The notes under the pieces were generated by a model. The model saw only the letters and a program-made list of their open reading frames with translations. It was not told where the DNA came from and made no database searches. Shown here one piece after another: positions 20,576 to 31,919 of a stretch of DNA of 64,000 nt (positions within the stretch are counted from its first letter, which is position 1; each line of letters starts with the position of its first letter). Both the position numbers and the translations under genes were made by a program. Source of the stretch: Cryptomeria japonica (Eukaryota > Streptophyta > Pinopsida > Cupressales > Cupressaceae); the NCBI RefSeq assembly GCF_030272615.1, contig NC_081406.1, positions 112,497,783 through 112,561,782 of the forward strand. Reading direction: 5' to 3'.

Positions 20576-23008
20576 CACAACTCCACACATGCTCATGAGC
20601 ATTTTCCTAAAGCATTGGCCACCAAAGTTTGTCTTGAAGGATTTTTTGCATTATTGCACACCCTTGATAATGAACTCATGCTTGGCCTTTATAACATTCT
20701 TGCAACATAGCCATGTGCTCATATTGTGGTAAATAGTGGCACATGACTTTATCCACGCCTAATTTGTACAACTACCCATTGATAGGTTGATAACACACAA
20801 CATGCACTACAAGTTACTTCTTGGGTGCAATTATATATATTGCATGAAGTTACTGAGGCATGAACTTCCAAAAACATCCAAGGCATGCATAATGTGTTTT
20901 GAGCATTCAATTGATGTTCTGCCTTTCTGAAGTTTGTTATTTGCATTTTTTGTGCTAGTAATGAATGCTTTTGAATATCATCTGTCCAAGAGGAAGTTTT
21001 GTTTGAATATTATTAAGCAAGCAACCCTGCATCTGAAACGTTACTTATCATTACTTTATTTGGTCTCCTGAATATCACTATGTCCAAAATGTGTTTTCAC
21101 TATTGAATGTGAAAATGTAATCTCTGAAGGAAATTAGTTAATGAAGGCATAACCCTGTTCTCTATGTCAGTCTTCAAGCATTTTGGTGTGTGTTTTTTTA
21201 TACAACGAAGTTAAAATGGATTCATGTTATGTCCATTAAGAAAGGGGTGACATGAATTGTGAGAAGCTTATATAATCAAGTTGATACTCGTTTTTTACTT
21301 AAAGTAACCATATTTATGTTTTATTATCATTTGTTGGTGTCAATGGAGATTGTGTCCAGGTGAAAAAACTTAAAAACTTTTGGAATTTTCTGCTCCTTTG
21401 AGTTTTGAACCTGTAGGAGGCTTTGATGCTTAGTGAATTAACAGTTAACATACCTACACCACCTCTACATGGAGAAGTTCAAGTTTCACCTTCAAAACAC
21501 AAAAGGATCTTATTGGAGCAAGTTTACCAGCATCATGTTGATCGTTAGCAGCAAATATTTTAAGTTCTATTGCACTATTTTTAAGATGGACATTGGTTTT
21601 CATCCTACCAAACCTACAACAGACATCATGTGGAACCTCATGATTCACCTCACTCTTCACCCAAGGCACTTGAAGATTAATGATTTGTTGCAAAAAAGGT
21701 CATCGTGGACAAAGTGTAAGGCAATAACACTGAAGTTCACAAGTTTCAAAATCAAGGAAACTTCATCAAAGGATTTGCCATGGTTCAATTGGGAAGCTGC
21801 ATCAGAATCACTTCCAGGAGCCAACTATCAAACTCACTATTTTTAGCCTTCACTATTTTCAGCCATTGCTATTTTTGGGATATAGTTATTTCAAGATGAG
21901 CTTTTCTAGAAGATCTACTTTAGATGTTCTATTTTTACACAACAATCTTCTAAAAGGTCGTTTGTAGAGATATCTGTTCTCCTTAAAAAACCCATTTGAA
22001 GATTTCTTGATTCAAATTTTAAATCTGTGGGCCAAAATGTATATTTTGAGCTTCCTTTGTATGCAAGCAATCTATTGATAGCAGCATACAAACTTTAGCC
22101 AGCTTTTTGCTTACTTTCCATGCAAAAATTTGCAAACACTTACAAATTACTGTCATTCGCACTTAGATTTTTAATGGTAATCTTTTGTCTGCTCATTTGT
22201 CAAATCGCAGAGTCTTTTTGTCACATGGTCTTTCTTGAAAAATGCAGAATTTGAATTGCAAGTTTCATTGCAGAATTTATTATAGATTTGTATATGACAG
22301 CATCTAACCAGTTTGCTAAATTGTGTTTCAGTTAATCCAATTCTAATTTTTGTATTGTCCTCCTGCTTTCTAGTCTTTACTTTTAGCTAGAGAGCATTCT
22401 AGAGAGCATGAATGTTTGAGAGCTACTACAGGTGCTTACTTTTAAGAAACGATTTTAAAATATGTAATCTCAAGTATAAGTATTGATAAGCTTTGTGCCC
22501 TTGAGCAAGAACCAAAAAGATAGGCAATTTATTTAGTTTGTTTGCAATGGATGTCCAAAACCTCAATATTTACTTGAACATAATGTAAAAAACTAGAGGT
22601 TATTTCCTCAGATTCTACGCTATTTTTGCTTCTCTTTCTAATTTAAAGAAAGGTTTATCCTTATACATTGTCCCATTTTGTGTTGTACCAAAAAGTGCTA
22701 ACTAAAACACTAACAAAGAGCTAGACAAATTCGGATTTGAAAAAAGCCTCAAGGCCCTAGAAATTTTCTATTTTAGTCAAGGGATCACCTACTTTCTTCA
22801 AAGCAACAAGAAAACAGGGGCAAAAAGATTCCCTCTCCCATTTTCCTTTTAACTCGGTTATCGGCTATGCCCCAACAAGCCCCTATACCCATCTTGGGTG
22901 GGTCCAAGTCTATGTTCAGGGCCATTGCGTCTTGGTTTGCTCCAACTGCATCCTAAACAACTCCGGTACATTCCTAGTATGCTAAAGGTGTACCCCAAGC
23001 AAACTCGA
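20576..23008. other. Unassigned DNA, no supported gene
   Basis: AT-rich sequence without recognisable protein similarity. The longest frame is a 125-codon one on the plus strand at 21469-21846 (MEKFKFHLQNTKGSYWSKF...). Its composition is ordinary and it matches no family I know, and an 80-codon frame overlaps it on the other strand. It could be an old retroelement or gene fragment. The target site of giant solo LTR B lies at the right end. Confidence 0.45.
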
Positions 23009-23887
23009 GTCACTGTTGACGTGTATTTTGTACACTATCAAACACAGAATAAAATACCCAAGGGTACCTTATCCTCTCTTGAGTAAAGCCTCTGAATGCT
23101 GAAGATATCGCGAAAAGGATCAATCAGGGTGACTTCAAGGTTCTTCGTTGTAGGATCTCTACGTGTGGATAAGCTCTCTGTGGTATGATGTGATTTGCTG
23201 GAATCACAAGGGGACTTACATTTGATGATTGAACATCTGATCTGCTTTGAATATTGCTGGAACACAGGCTCTTACTAGCTTTGATTTGAAAAAAAGGAAA
23301 AAAAACGAGGGCGAGGAAAGGATCTAATCCTAACACGAAGAATGTAAGAGCAATGAATGATCTTTGATGAAATTCTAACTAAGTCTTGTTTTGACATCCC
23401 AGGACCATCTCCACAAGGTTAGTGCGATCTTCGAAGGAAAGCTTTATGATGTTCAAATCATCACTGCAAGCATAGACACCATCAGGTTGATGCATATCAA
23501 TGAAGAAGCAACAATTGAAGTTAAGCTTAAGCTGAATGATTCCAGTTGACTACACAAGGCAAGTCTGCAATCAACAAACTGCTAGTAGTATGGATATACG
23601 AATTTCACCATCAATCAAGCACATTTCTTCCATTCATCTAATCATCTACCATCTAGGATTGAAGATTCAACAAGAAACCATGCATATTGCAAGAAACGAC
23701 ACACTTCACCATTACTTCAATGAAAATGGAGTTTGTTTACAATCAATGGCAACAATTTCTTGCCTTGTCCTCCTATTCTACTCTAATTGCTATTCTATCA
23801 ACTAGCTAGCTACTCTCTATTCACTAACTCTATTCTAACTCTCTAACTTACTGCTTCCAACTGCCTTTACAAAATGAAGAGTCGGGG

Positions 23888-23896
23888 CTTATATAG
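23888..23896 (-). promoter_or_regulatory. TATA box of giant solo LTR B
   Basis: Reads CTATATAAG on the minus strand in GGCACTATATAAGCCCC, aligned with the TATA box of copy A. Confidence 0.72.
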
Positions 23897-23959
23897 TGCC
23901 CTTAATACAATTCGATGGCTTAGATCAATTCGAGATCAATGGCCAAGATTTTACAATGA

Positions 23960-23977
23960 AAACCCTAATTAGGGTTT
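23960..23977. promoter_or_regulatory. Palindromic telo-box upstream of the LTR promoter (copy B)
   Basis: AAACCCTAATTAGGGTTT, identical to copy A and about 64 bp upstream of the TATA box on the minus strand. Retention in two otherwise diverged copies suggests function in LTR transcription or silencing. Confidence 0.72.
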
Positions 23978-25272
23978 GTTACAACCATTACATAACATTT
24001 AATGCTTGACCAATGATAAAATTATATCTTTAGGACACATGTCTTCTCTGGAAAATTCGACCAATGGATAGCTGGGGTAGGTACATCAAAGTTTGTGCCA
24101 CCTTCCATGAGTTAAGTACATTGAATCTGGACATGCTGAGGTGGACCACACTGACTGGAGAAGTGATGACTAGGATGCCACCTCGTCTGACACTTGTAAC
24201 TTGGTAGATATTCAACTTGATGTTGTTGAGAAGCTAGCTTTAATTAATTCATCTGGAACTATCTGCTTCTTCAACGAACCCTTGCTCTGACTTCTTGTGT
24301 CCTTGATGTGCAGGATAATGATGTACCTCGCCTTGGAAAGCTGGATTGGAAGAGGTCGCCCTTGTTGATGTTTGATCGAAGAAAGCCATCCTTGTCGATG
24401 CTAGACTGGAGGAGGTCGCCCTTCTCCTTGCTTGATCTTCTTGGAGGAGACCGTCCTTGATCTGGCTTGATTTTCCAACTCCGGGATCTCCATTTGATAC
24501 CTACACAACATTTCACAATTAGTATTATATCTTGAAGTGTAGAAATTAGGAAGATAAAAGATATTAATTAGGAAACTTCATGATAAATCTTGAGTTATCA
24601 TTTCCTAATTAACTACATCAAACTTAGAATTTTCAAAACAAAGCGCAAAATTCAAATCTTCAACAATGGTGTTAAGGTGATTACGCCATACCTCCACTTG
24701 AGTACTAATTCTAAGAAATGATGCAAAAATAGGTGAATTCGCTAGGCAAAATGTAGATCAAAGTTCTCCCTTGAGCAAAAGCGCCTCCTTTAGTCTTCAC
24801 AAGAATCAACTCCACCACCTTCTAGCCTCCAACACTTGAGATAAATTCGCTCCAAATAGACCAGATTTCGCACTTCCTTCTTGCTCTCCAAATTCGCACT
24901 TGAAAGGATGATTGAATGATTTGAATTGTGAAAAAACACCTCCAATATATAGAGCGCTCACCTTCCACTTACCCATGAGGCCGACCTAGCAAATAAAAGG
25001 TGAAATAATAAAACCACCAAGAAGAAGGCCGACTTGTCAAATAAAGGCAAAATAATGCCTTGTGCACTCAACTTTTAATTTTTTATTTCACAAAAATTAA
25101 TTTTAAATGCCTTTATAATAGAAATTCGATTTTTTTTTAGGCCCAAAATTAATTTATTAAATGCCAATTTAATTAATTTTTTTCAAATATTCCAAAGTTA
25201 GCAATTTGGCATCTAATGCGATTTGGAGGATATTAACGCCCAAATATGGTAAAAACTAATGAATGCCATTAA

Positions 25273-26900
25273 CTTCGCTCTGGTCCCTTGGAGAGGGACA
25301 GGAGCGCCTTTCTCAATCTAGGCCTTGCATTCCTCATTTTTAATTGCCAACACTTCATCTAGGCATTTTAAAATGGCATTTTTGACTGAGTCTTGAGTTT
25401 AATTCACTTGATCTTTAGAAGGAACGTGCCTTAGGACATTTTCGCCCTGGACCCTGGGTGAGGGACAGGAGCACTTTTTCGCTTTTGTCCTCAATCCTTC
25501 ATCTTTCATTTGTCGATTCTCGTTGTGGTGTAAGCAATGATCTCTTTCACTTGTTCCATGCATGCTTAACTCGTTTTTGCAAGGCAAAATAAGCTCTCCC
25601 AAGATTTTCACCCTGGTCCTCCAGTGAAGGACAGGAGCGCTTTTTGTATTTTAGCCCAAGATTGTCAAGTTTTGGAGTCAAACCTTTGTTCATCATGATT
25701 TAGAAGACCTTTCCAATCTTGCTCAAATTTGCCCTAGCATAATCTCGGAGGGAAATTGTTGATTTCATAAAAATCGCCCTAGTCCTTCAGTGAGGGACAG
25801 GAGCACTTTTGAGTCCTTGTACAAATTCTTGATCACATTAATCTTCAAATTACCCTCCAGGCGTAGAATATCACATTTCACCCCTTCTTGAGCCTTGGAA
25901 ACAAAAATAGCATCTTCAAAATGCAAGGTAAATGGGCATATTTGGAAATTTCGCCCTGGTCCCTTGGAGAGGGACAGGAGCGCTTTTGCCAATTGTCATC
26001 AAAATTCGCAACTCTTGCATCTCAATTCCACCTCGAAGCTTTTTAAACATCTTTTCAAACTTGTGCCTTGGCTTAGATTTGTCCAAAATTGGCAAGAAAG
26101 GCTAGATAATATGTTTTTTGCCCTGGTCCCTTGTTGAGGGACGGGAGCACTTTTTCAATTTCAAGCTTATCCGTCCTTTGCTAGCTTTCCAAATTATCTT
26201 CAACGGACTAATCATGTCCTCTTCCATTCATTTCAATCACAAACTTGCCTTGGCCTTGCAAGAAATTTACACTTTTTGGAAAATTGCTCTGGACCCTTGG
26301 AGAGGGACAGGAGCGCCTTTTTACTTCATGGTATATTTCCTTGTCTTTTAAACCCTCAATCGCGTCTAAGGCATAAAACATCATTCGTCCTTCCCATCCA
26401 AGTCAAGTTTTGCCATAAAATATCAAACAAAGAGGAGAAACTTGAAAAAACGCCATGGTCCTTCAGTGAGGGACAGGGGCGCTTTTTGCTCTCTAGGCCA
26501 AAATGCTTCATCTTTCGTCATGAAATGCCTTGGCTAGGAAAGACTTCACCTTACTTCACGCTATGAATAAAAGTTAATGTCCAAGAAAGGTCTAAAATTG
26601 TGCATATAAAGAAAATCGCTCCGGTCCTTCAGTGAGGGACAGGAGCGCTTTTGACCTTCTAGGCAAAAACTTCATCATTTCATTGTTTTTAATCACGTCT
26701 GGGTGTTCTATCACGTTCATTTCGTCCTCCACCACGCCTTTGATATCTTAATTTGACCAAACAAGGTCAGAAATGACTCAAATAAGCTTTTTCGCCCTGG
26801 ACCCTTGGTGAGGGACAGGAGCGCTTCGCCTTGGTCCCTTGGAGAGGGACAGGAGTGAAATTCGCTCTGGATCCTCAGTGAAGGACAGGAGCGAAATTTG
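25273..26900 (-). repeat. Array B: 12 hairpin units in the U3 of giant solo LTR B
   Basis: Units start near 25273, 25437, 25603, 25770, 25946, 26113, 26280, 26443, 26611, 26787, 26826 and 26864. The first ten are about 168 bp apart; the last three sit 38-39 bp apart next to the inverted repeat at 26931. This mirrors array A, whose adjacent pair is also beside the inverted repeat. On the plus strand the core reads GGTCCCTTGGAGAGGGACAG flanked by TTCGCCCT and GAGCGAA. Eight of 12 units have GTCC pairing with GGAC, where array A mostly has GACCC pairing with GGGTC. The remaining units carry mixed, mismatched versions. Confidence 0.9.
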
Positions 26901-26930
26901 ACTTTTTGAACTCTCTATCAGGATAATTTT

Positions 26931-26986
26931 TATGGAATATAACATTTAAGTATAAGTGATTTCCTTCTATTAAGTTATATTCCATA
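26931..26986. repeat. Inverted repeat beside hairpin array B
   Basis: TATGGAATATAACATTTAAG at 26931 faces AAGTTATATTCCATA ending at 26986. It is the counterpart of 11000-11059. Confidence 0.82.
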
Positions 26987-27347
26987 TATACTTTCAGGAT
27001 GTTTGAGAGTGGTTTCAGACCTCCAGGAGTTATATTGCAAAATCTAGTTTTTGGAGGTTTTTCAGTTTCTAGACTTAGTCAAATTTCAGGATCAGGACTT
27101 TCAGACTTAGCCAAATTTCAGGATCAGGACATCACTCAAGCCGGACTTGCTATCCATGTGATCCCCTTGGCGACACTCAAAATGCAAAGGCTAACGGACA
27201 AAACCCTAAAAGACCTAGAAAACAAACCCTGAAAAGCAAAAAAGCAGGGGTCCCCATTTGCAATGGGGCGATGTGTGAAAACGTCACAACAGTCACTCAG
27301 GCAATACCCTAGGCAAATCCTAGCAAGTATAAAAAATAATTTAAAAA

Positions 27348-27958
27348 TGTCATGCCCCATGGTTTGACACCTATTATCAACATATCTTAATAAATAATTG
27401 TCTTACAATTTCTTATTTCCTAACTCGACTAGGATAACAGATCATGACTGCCACTGCAAGCAGATCGTGGTTTTTGACATGTGCAGATCACGGTTACTAT
27501 TATGCTACTATGTATGATTATTACTCTTTGCCAAGCGCAATTACCCCGTATACATCGCAAGCATGATTGTCTTCTGGTTCATCTACTTTCTTCTGAATGT
27601 ACAGTGACCCCTCCCCCCACTAACCCGTTGAGGGAGTAATTAACTTGTGAAGAAGTAAACAAATTTAATAATCATAGAGTAGAGAGGTGATGATGAAGAG
27701 ACATGAGGTAAGGTCAATAGACACAGTCCATCCCAAGGGTCGCAACCTCAAAAGAAGATAGAACTCTTCAAAACTATTGGAACGATATAAGAGTCATTGC
27801 CCAAGCATAAGTGAGGAATCCATCAAAGAAGACAATATTTTCAGAGTATTGAGCATCGATCAGAAAGAGATTGGAAAGTACTTCGCACTCAAGCAGATTA
27901 AGACTACCATTTCAGACTGCAACATACTAAGTCAGCAACCCACGTGTGGGGTATGACG
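27348..27958. repeat. Possible solo LTR of a TGTCATGCCCC-type family
   Basis: The stretch starts TGTCATGCCCC and ends GGGGTATGACG, giving near-complementary ends like those of the LARD LTRs (TGTCATGTCCCC...GGGACATTACA). I see no matching TSD, so the call is weak. The alternative is unrelated intergenic DNA. Confidence 0.25.
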
Positions 27959-30607
27959 TGTATATATGTATATGGCCTAATAATTATGCATTATTAAATG
28001 TTAGATATAACCTTCTTGCTGATTATATGTAGATATTAATATCTTTGCCATATTTGTGCGGGTATATATGTAATGCATATGACAATTCCCTTAAGGACTT
28101 CCTATCCATTGGGCTATCTCATTTTGGAAGCAAGACATGGTACATACGAAGGATTGCAAGCAGCTAGGAAGCCACGCCAATAGAGACGAACCAAGTGGGG
28201 CTCGGAGGCGAGAATAGAGGATGTCATTCCATGCTCCTGGGCTGGGTGGAACGGCTCAAGGCGCCTTGTATGGTCTCCCAACTAGTGCTCCCTAATGATG
28301 ATGAGTTGGTTGGATAGAACTTCAAAGGGAATTCCGTATGTACATCTTGGATGTTACAATAGTGAACTAGAATTCTATTTGTACAAAATTGGTTTATATG
28401 TTTATTTATCTTGTGGTACTAACCTAATTGCAGGCCCTACATCACCAAGCATTATTCAAGCCCTAATTGGGGAATTTTAGGGCAGATTAGGTTAAGTCCC
28501 AGTAGGAGTCATTACAAAAAAACACAAAATAAATCCCCAAAGAGGCTCAAATTATTGTTGTACAAAAAGATATACATGCACTCCAAGTTCACTAGAATGA
28601 ACCTACACCTTACAGTCTCTGGTTATCGTCTGAAAATGAAAATTGAATATCTCAAAATCAAAATCTGTACAAAACAGGTATTGGCTAATTCACTATTAGC
28701 TACCTATTCCTGATGAGTATTTACTTTAGTTCCAACACCTGCTCCTTGTTAGCTATTGCCAGAACGCTTACTAATTGATTTGGTGGTGAATTTTCTACCA
28801 AACCAATCAACCCAAACACCAAACGGGCCAATTAGCTTTTTAAAATCCCACCTGAAACCTTGATTGGTTCAAGAAGAAACAAAAACATTGCTTCCAGCGT
28901 AGGATATCCAAAGTGCTTATTTTGGCCTCATTGAGGATGTTAAGTTGCAGAAATTGATTAAAGGGAATGTTGAATTGATGAGGGCACCTGAATCACAGCA
29001 GAGTTATCCCTGATGCTTGGAAAAATGACTTGCAAGGAAGTATCAAGGTTGCACCAACTGATTCGAGCGCTATGATTGCTCAGGTAACCACTCAGCTATT
29101 TTGGGGCAGTGCTTCAGGACACACAGGGCAGTCGGAAATCACAGTCCAGGCCAAATCAATTCCAGCAACACAATGACCATTCACAAGGAGGTGGCGAGGG
29201 CGAGAAGAGGAATTCGAGCAAGCCACCTGCTCATTAAAGCAAAAAGCTTGCTGCTATATGTGTCAAGTTAAGATTTGAAGTGCAACTGAATGCTACATCT
29301 GCCAAGTTAAAAGTTCAAGTGCAGGAGGAAGAGGAGGTTTCAAGCTTGGCATTGATACCAACGAGGCTGAAGATGGAAGAAGTAGACCCTCCGGACAAGT
29401 GCATGCAAACTTGAAAAAGCCTAGGAGAATGGCAGACAGTAAATGCATATAGCCCAATTCATCTTTTTGCAGGGTCATGTATCTGAAAGTCTTGTGGAAT
29501 TCCATTCCGCGACTGATTATGGAATTTTCAGCTTTGTTTTGGAAAAAGGATAGGCTAATGTTAAGGTCAAAGCAAGGGATTGTCAGCACAACCAGCAAGA
29601 TGATGTTGAGTTCCTATTAGCATCCTCTATTGGCAGATGCACTTACAATGTTTAGTTTTTTGTTTTTTTTTAATAGTTTTAAGGATTTCTGTAGCATCAG
29701 CATTTATGTTCTGAAAAGAATTTTTATTACTCATCCTTCAGAATTGCATATACCTATTATCACTCAAAAATATGAAAAATTCATTTTATTGTCGGCTTTA
29801 GCGATTGAAAGCACATGTCCGTGCATCTACGAATGCCGTATTTAGGCACGGGCATTGATTTTCCCTCATGGTTTTGGTAGCTGTGGCAGATGGCGTGACG
29901 GTCTTGGTTAAATGTGTAGACATTTTTCCCTCCTAGTCGATGGTTCCCTCAAGTAGCCTTATTTTGCACAATTTCGGAGTATAAATTGTAAACAATGTTT
30001 GTATTAAGTAATTGAAAGTTTCTACAAGCACCTTAAATTAATTTTTTCATGCGTGTGAGATGTTTTCGTACTTTTGGATTCAACTGTGTGAAATATGACT
30101 TCCAAGAAAAGTCCTGAACAGGTCATATGTCATAATAATAAATAAGAAATTGTGTTACCTATCAACATCCTACGACTAGTCAAGACAACGATCATTGTAT
30201 TTAAAATATGAATTCTATGTTTTTAGTCAATTACCAATCTACCTCATACTTCGCGGGATATGTTCATTAGCAGTTGTAGAGTGTATATTTTCAAAATATT
30301 TTCTGTCCTTGGGAATTTTCTCTGTTCAAAAAAAAATTCCGTCATAGGAAATTTTCTCTGTTCAAAAGAAGATTCATCTTCCATAAGAATTGGGAAGTTT
30401 CTTTCTCCATAGTTTTCAAAGCAGTTGCTAATGATGACCCTCAATTTCTAAAACGGAGAAAGAATTGGCACAATTGGGGATTAATTCCTAAAATTCTGTA
30501 CAGATAAGAGATAAGCACTGAGAAGATTAATCCTACAACTAAATTAATCCTTGGCAAAAAATTCCCAGAGTCCATATTAAGGAGGAGAGAAAATTATAAA
30601 GACTGAC
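27959..30607. other. Unassigned DNA, no supported gene
   Basis: No recognised domain. Around 28415-28433 the plus strand has TACTAAC followed by CTAATTGCAG, a textbook branch point and 3' splice site, but no exon identity follows. From 28980 to 29430 the sequence is less AT-rich than its surroundings and has gene-like texture, with short broken frames only. At about 30301-30370 a 44 bp AATTTTCTCTGTTCAAAA-containing unit is duplicated in tandem. Confidence 0.4.
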
Positions 30608-30677
30608 CTGCTGAAGCTCCAGCAATGGCATTGTAAAGACGCTCCCGACCTTCGCGGGACTGAATTTCTCCTCTCAT
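30608..30677 (-). CDS. Possible first coding exon of a mitochondrial-carrier-family protein
   Basis: On the minus strand an ATG at 30675-30677 opens 23 codons plus one base, reading MRGEIQSREGRERLYNAIAG then ASAG. The exon stops at a consensus donor (CAG, then GTCAGT, at 30608/30607). The ending N-A-I-A-G-A-S-A-G is the usual first-helix start of mitochondrial carrier proteins, just before the PxD motif. The nearest style I know is the plant NAD+ transporter (NDT) group, whose first exon is short. The PxD motif itself is not seen, so the next exon must lie beyond a long intron, which gymnosperm genes tolerate, or be lost. The reading is short and could be chance or a gene fragment. Confidence 0.4.
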
Positions 30678-30930
30678 TTTCAAATTTAATTAAAATGTAA
30701 AAGAATCTCTGAAATTCTTGAAAATAACAGAAAAAAGAAGCTAAAGCGGCCTCTCTCCAGAGGAACGTTGTGACGACCCAGCGTAGCATCGCCAAAACAC
30801 GCCTTCAGGGGATTCGAACACCGCAATGACGAGATCAATTTAAAGATAATCGGCCATCTGCTCCCTCAATATCATGCGAACTTGGCATTTATTTACTTCC
30901 CTGAAAACCCATTAATTTGAATATACCTCT

Positions 30931-31170
30931 TGTATATATATATAGGTATCTCCTCGCAGCTATGCTGTCCGAAATCTCCTCTGCGTTTTTGCTTGTTTGT
31001 CCGTTGTACTTTTAATCCGAAATCTTCTCTGCTTTTTTTACTTGTTTCACCGTTGTCCTTGTCTATATATATATATATATATATAGGTATCTCCTCGCAG
31101 CTATGCTGTCGGAAATCTCCTCTGCTTTTTTACTTGTTTCACCGTTGTCCTTTTAATATTAGATTATTAA
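30931..31170. repeat. Duplicated (TA)n plus 50-90 bp unit upstream of the possible exon
   Basis: AGGTATCTCCTCGCAGCTATG occurs at 30944 and 31085 (141 bp apart), each preceded by a TATATATA tract. A further partial copy of the CTCTGC...TTGTTT portion starts near 31017. If the exon at 30608-30677 is real, the (TA)n tracts lie about 255 and 400 bp upstream of its ATG and could serve as alternative TATA elements. Confidence 0.7.
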
Positions 31171-31189
31171 AAGCCAAAAATATCTCGTT

Positions 31190-31919
31190 GAGAAACGTTA
31201 ATAGACGGAGCTGTAAATGACGGGGTTAATCTGACGGCGTCGCCTCCCAAGCAGACGAGAGGCGCGTTCTGTCAATAAACGGGAAAATCTGCTCTTAAGC
31301 TTGACAGCAAACGTATTTAGACTGACAGAAACTGCAACAAACATTTTTACAGAAGATGACAGAAACTTTCAAAATGATAAATACACGTTGCAATAAAACA
31401 ATTTAGTTTTCTTGGATAGTCATTAGCAAGGACGCTTGGTGTATCCACGTAGCAATTTAGCTTTTTGCTTAAAAAGTTGGAAAAGCGGCGCTGTGGTTTT
31501 TTGGGGGTAATTTTTAAGTTTTTAAATAATATTTTTTTTAAATAAATGAGAAGAGAAGGAAGACAATATATCTCGCATCAAGTTCCACCTCCACTTTTAA
31601 CTAAATTTTCAAGTGTGTTTTAAGAGAATGATCTCTTTTTTAAAGATAAGACGTGACAAAAGTTGTGGACAATTGTATTAATTTTAATAAAAATATTTAC
31701 AATAGTATATAAAATGGTCAGTCTACTCATATTAATACTCATATATTATTAATGGTTGTCATGAGACAAAATGAATTAACAGAGATCATGATTAAAAGAT
31801 ATAGAGGAGACGGGGGCACAACAGTAGCACAGAGGTAAACTAGTCAACCCATTTCAAACCAAAAATATTGCTTTGATAGCCCATCTATAACATGGAGAAC
31901 CCCACATAAAAGCTTGACA
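31190..31919. other. Intergenic DNA, nothing recognised
   Basis: AT-rich with no credible frame, repeat or RNA gene. A CG-containing patch (GACGGCGTCGCC, near 31232) stands out from the background. Confidence 0.5.

Larger units (their letters stand above)
23014..27291 (-). mobile_element. Giant solo LTR (copy B), inverted relative to copy A
   Basis: 4278 bp with TSD GTCAC at 23009-23013 and 27292-27296. On the plus strand it starts TGTTGACGTG and ends ACGTCACAACA, i.e. the reverse complement of copy A's ends (A starts TGTTGTGACG). Long blocks match copy A: the CCCATTTGCAATGGGG-type left region, the inverted repeat, the hairpin array, the 30 bp repeats, the telo-box, the TATA box and the GGATAAGGTACC region near the end. 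No coding capacity and no second LTR are seen. Two independent insertions with the same ends and 5 bp TSDs are the main support for calling this family an LTR. Confidence 0.82.

Noticed and set aside
21469-21846. 125-codon frame as a host gene
   Set aside because: No recognisable motif, an overlapping antisense frame and plain base composition. Listed only as unassigned DNA.
28415-28433. Branch point and 3' splice site followed by an exon
   Set aside because: The downstream sequence meets stops quickly and shows no domain. A consensus acceptor by chance is likely in this much AT-rich DNA.
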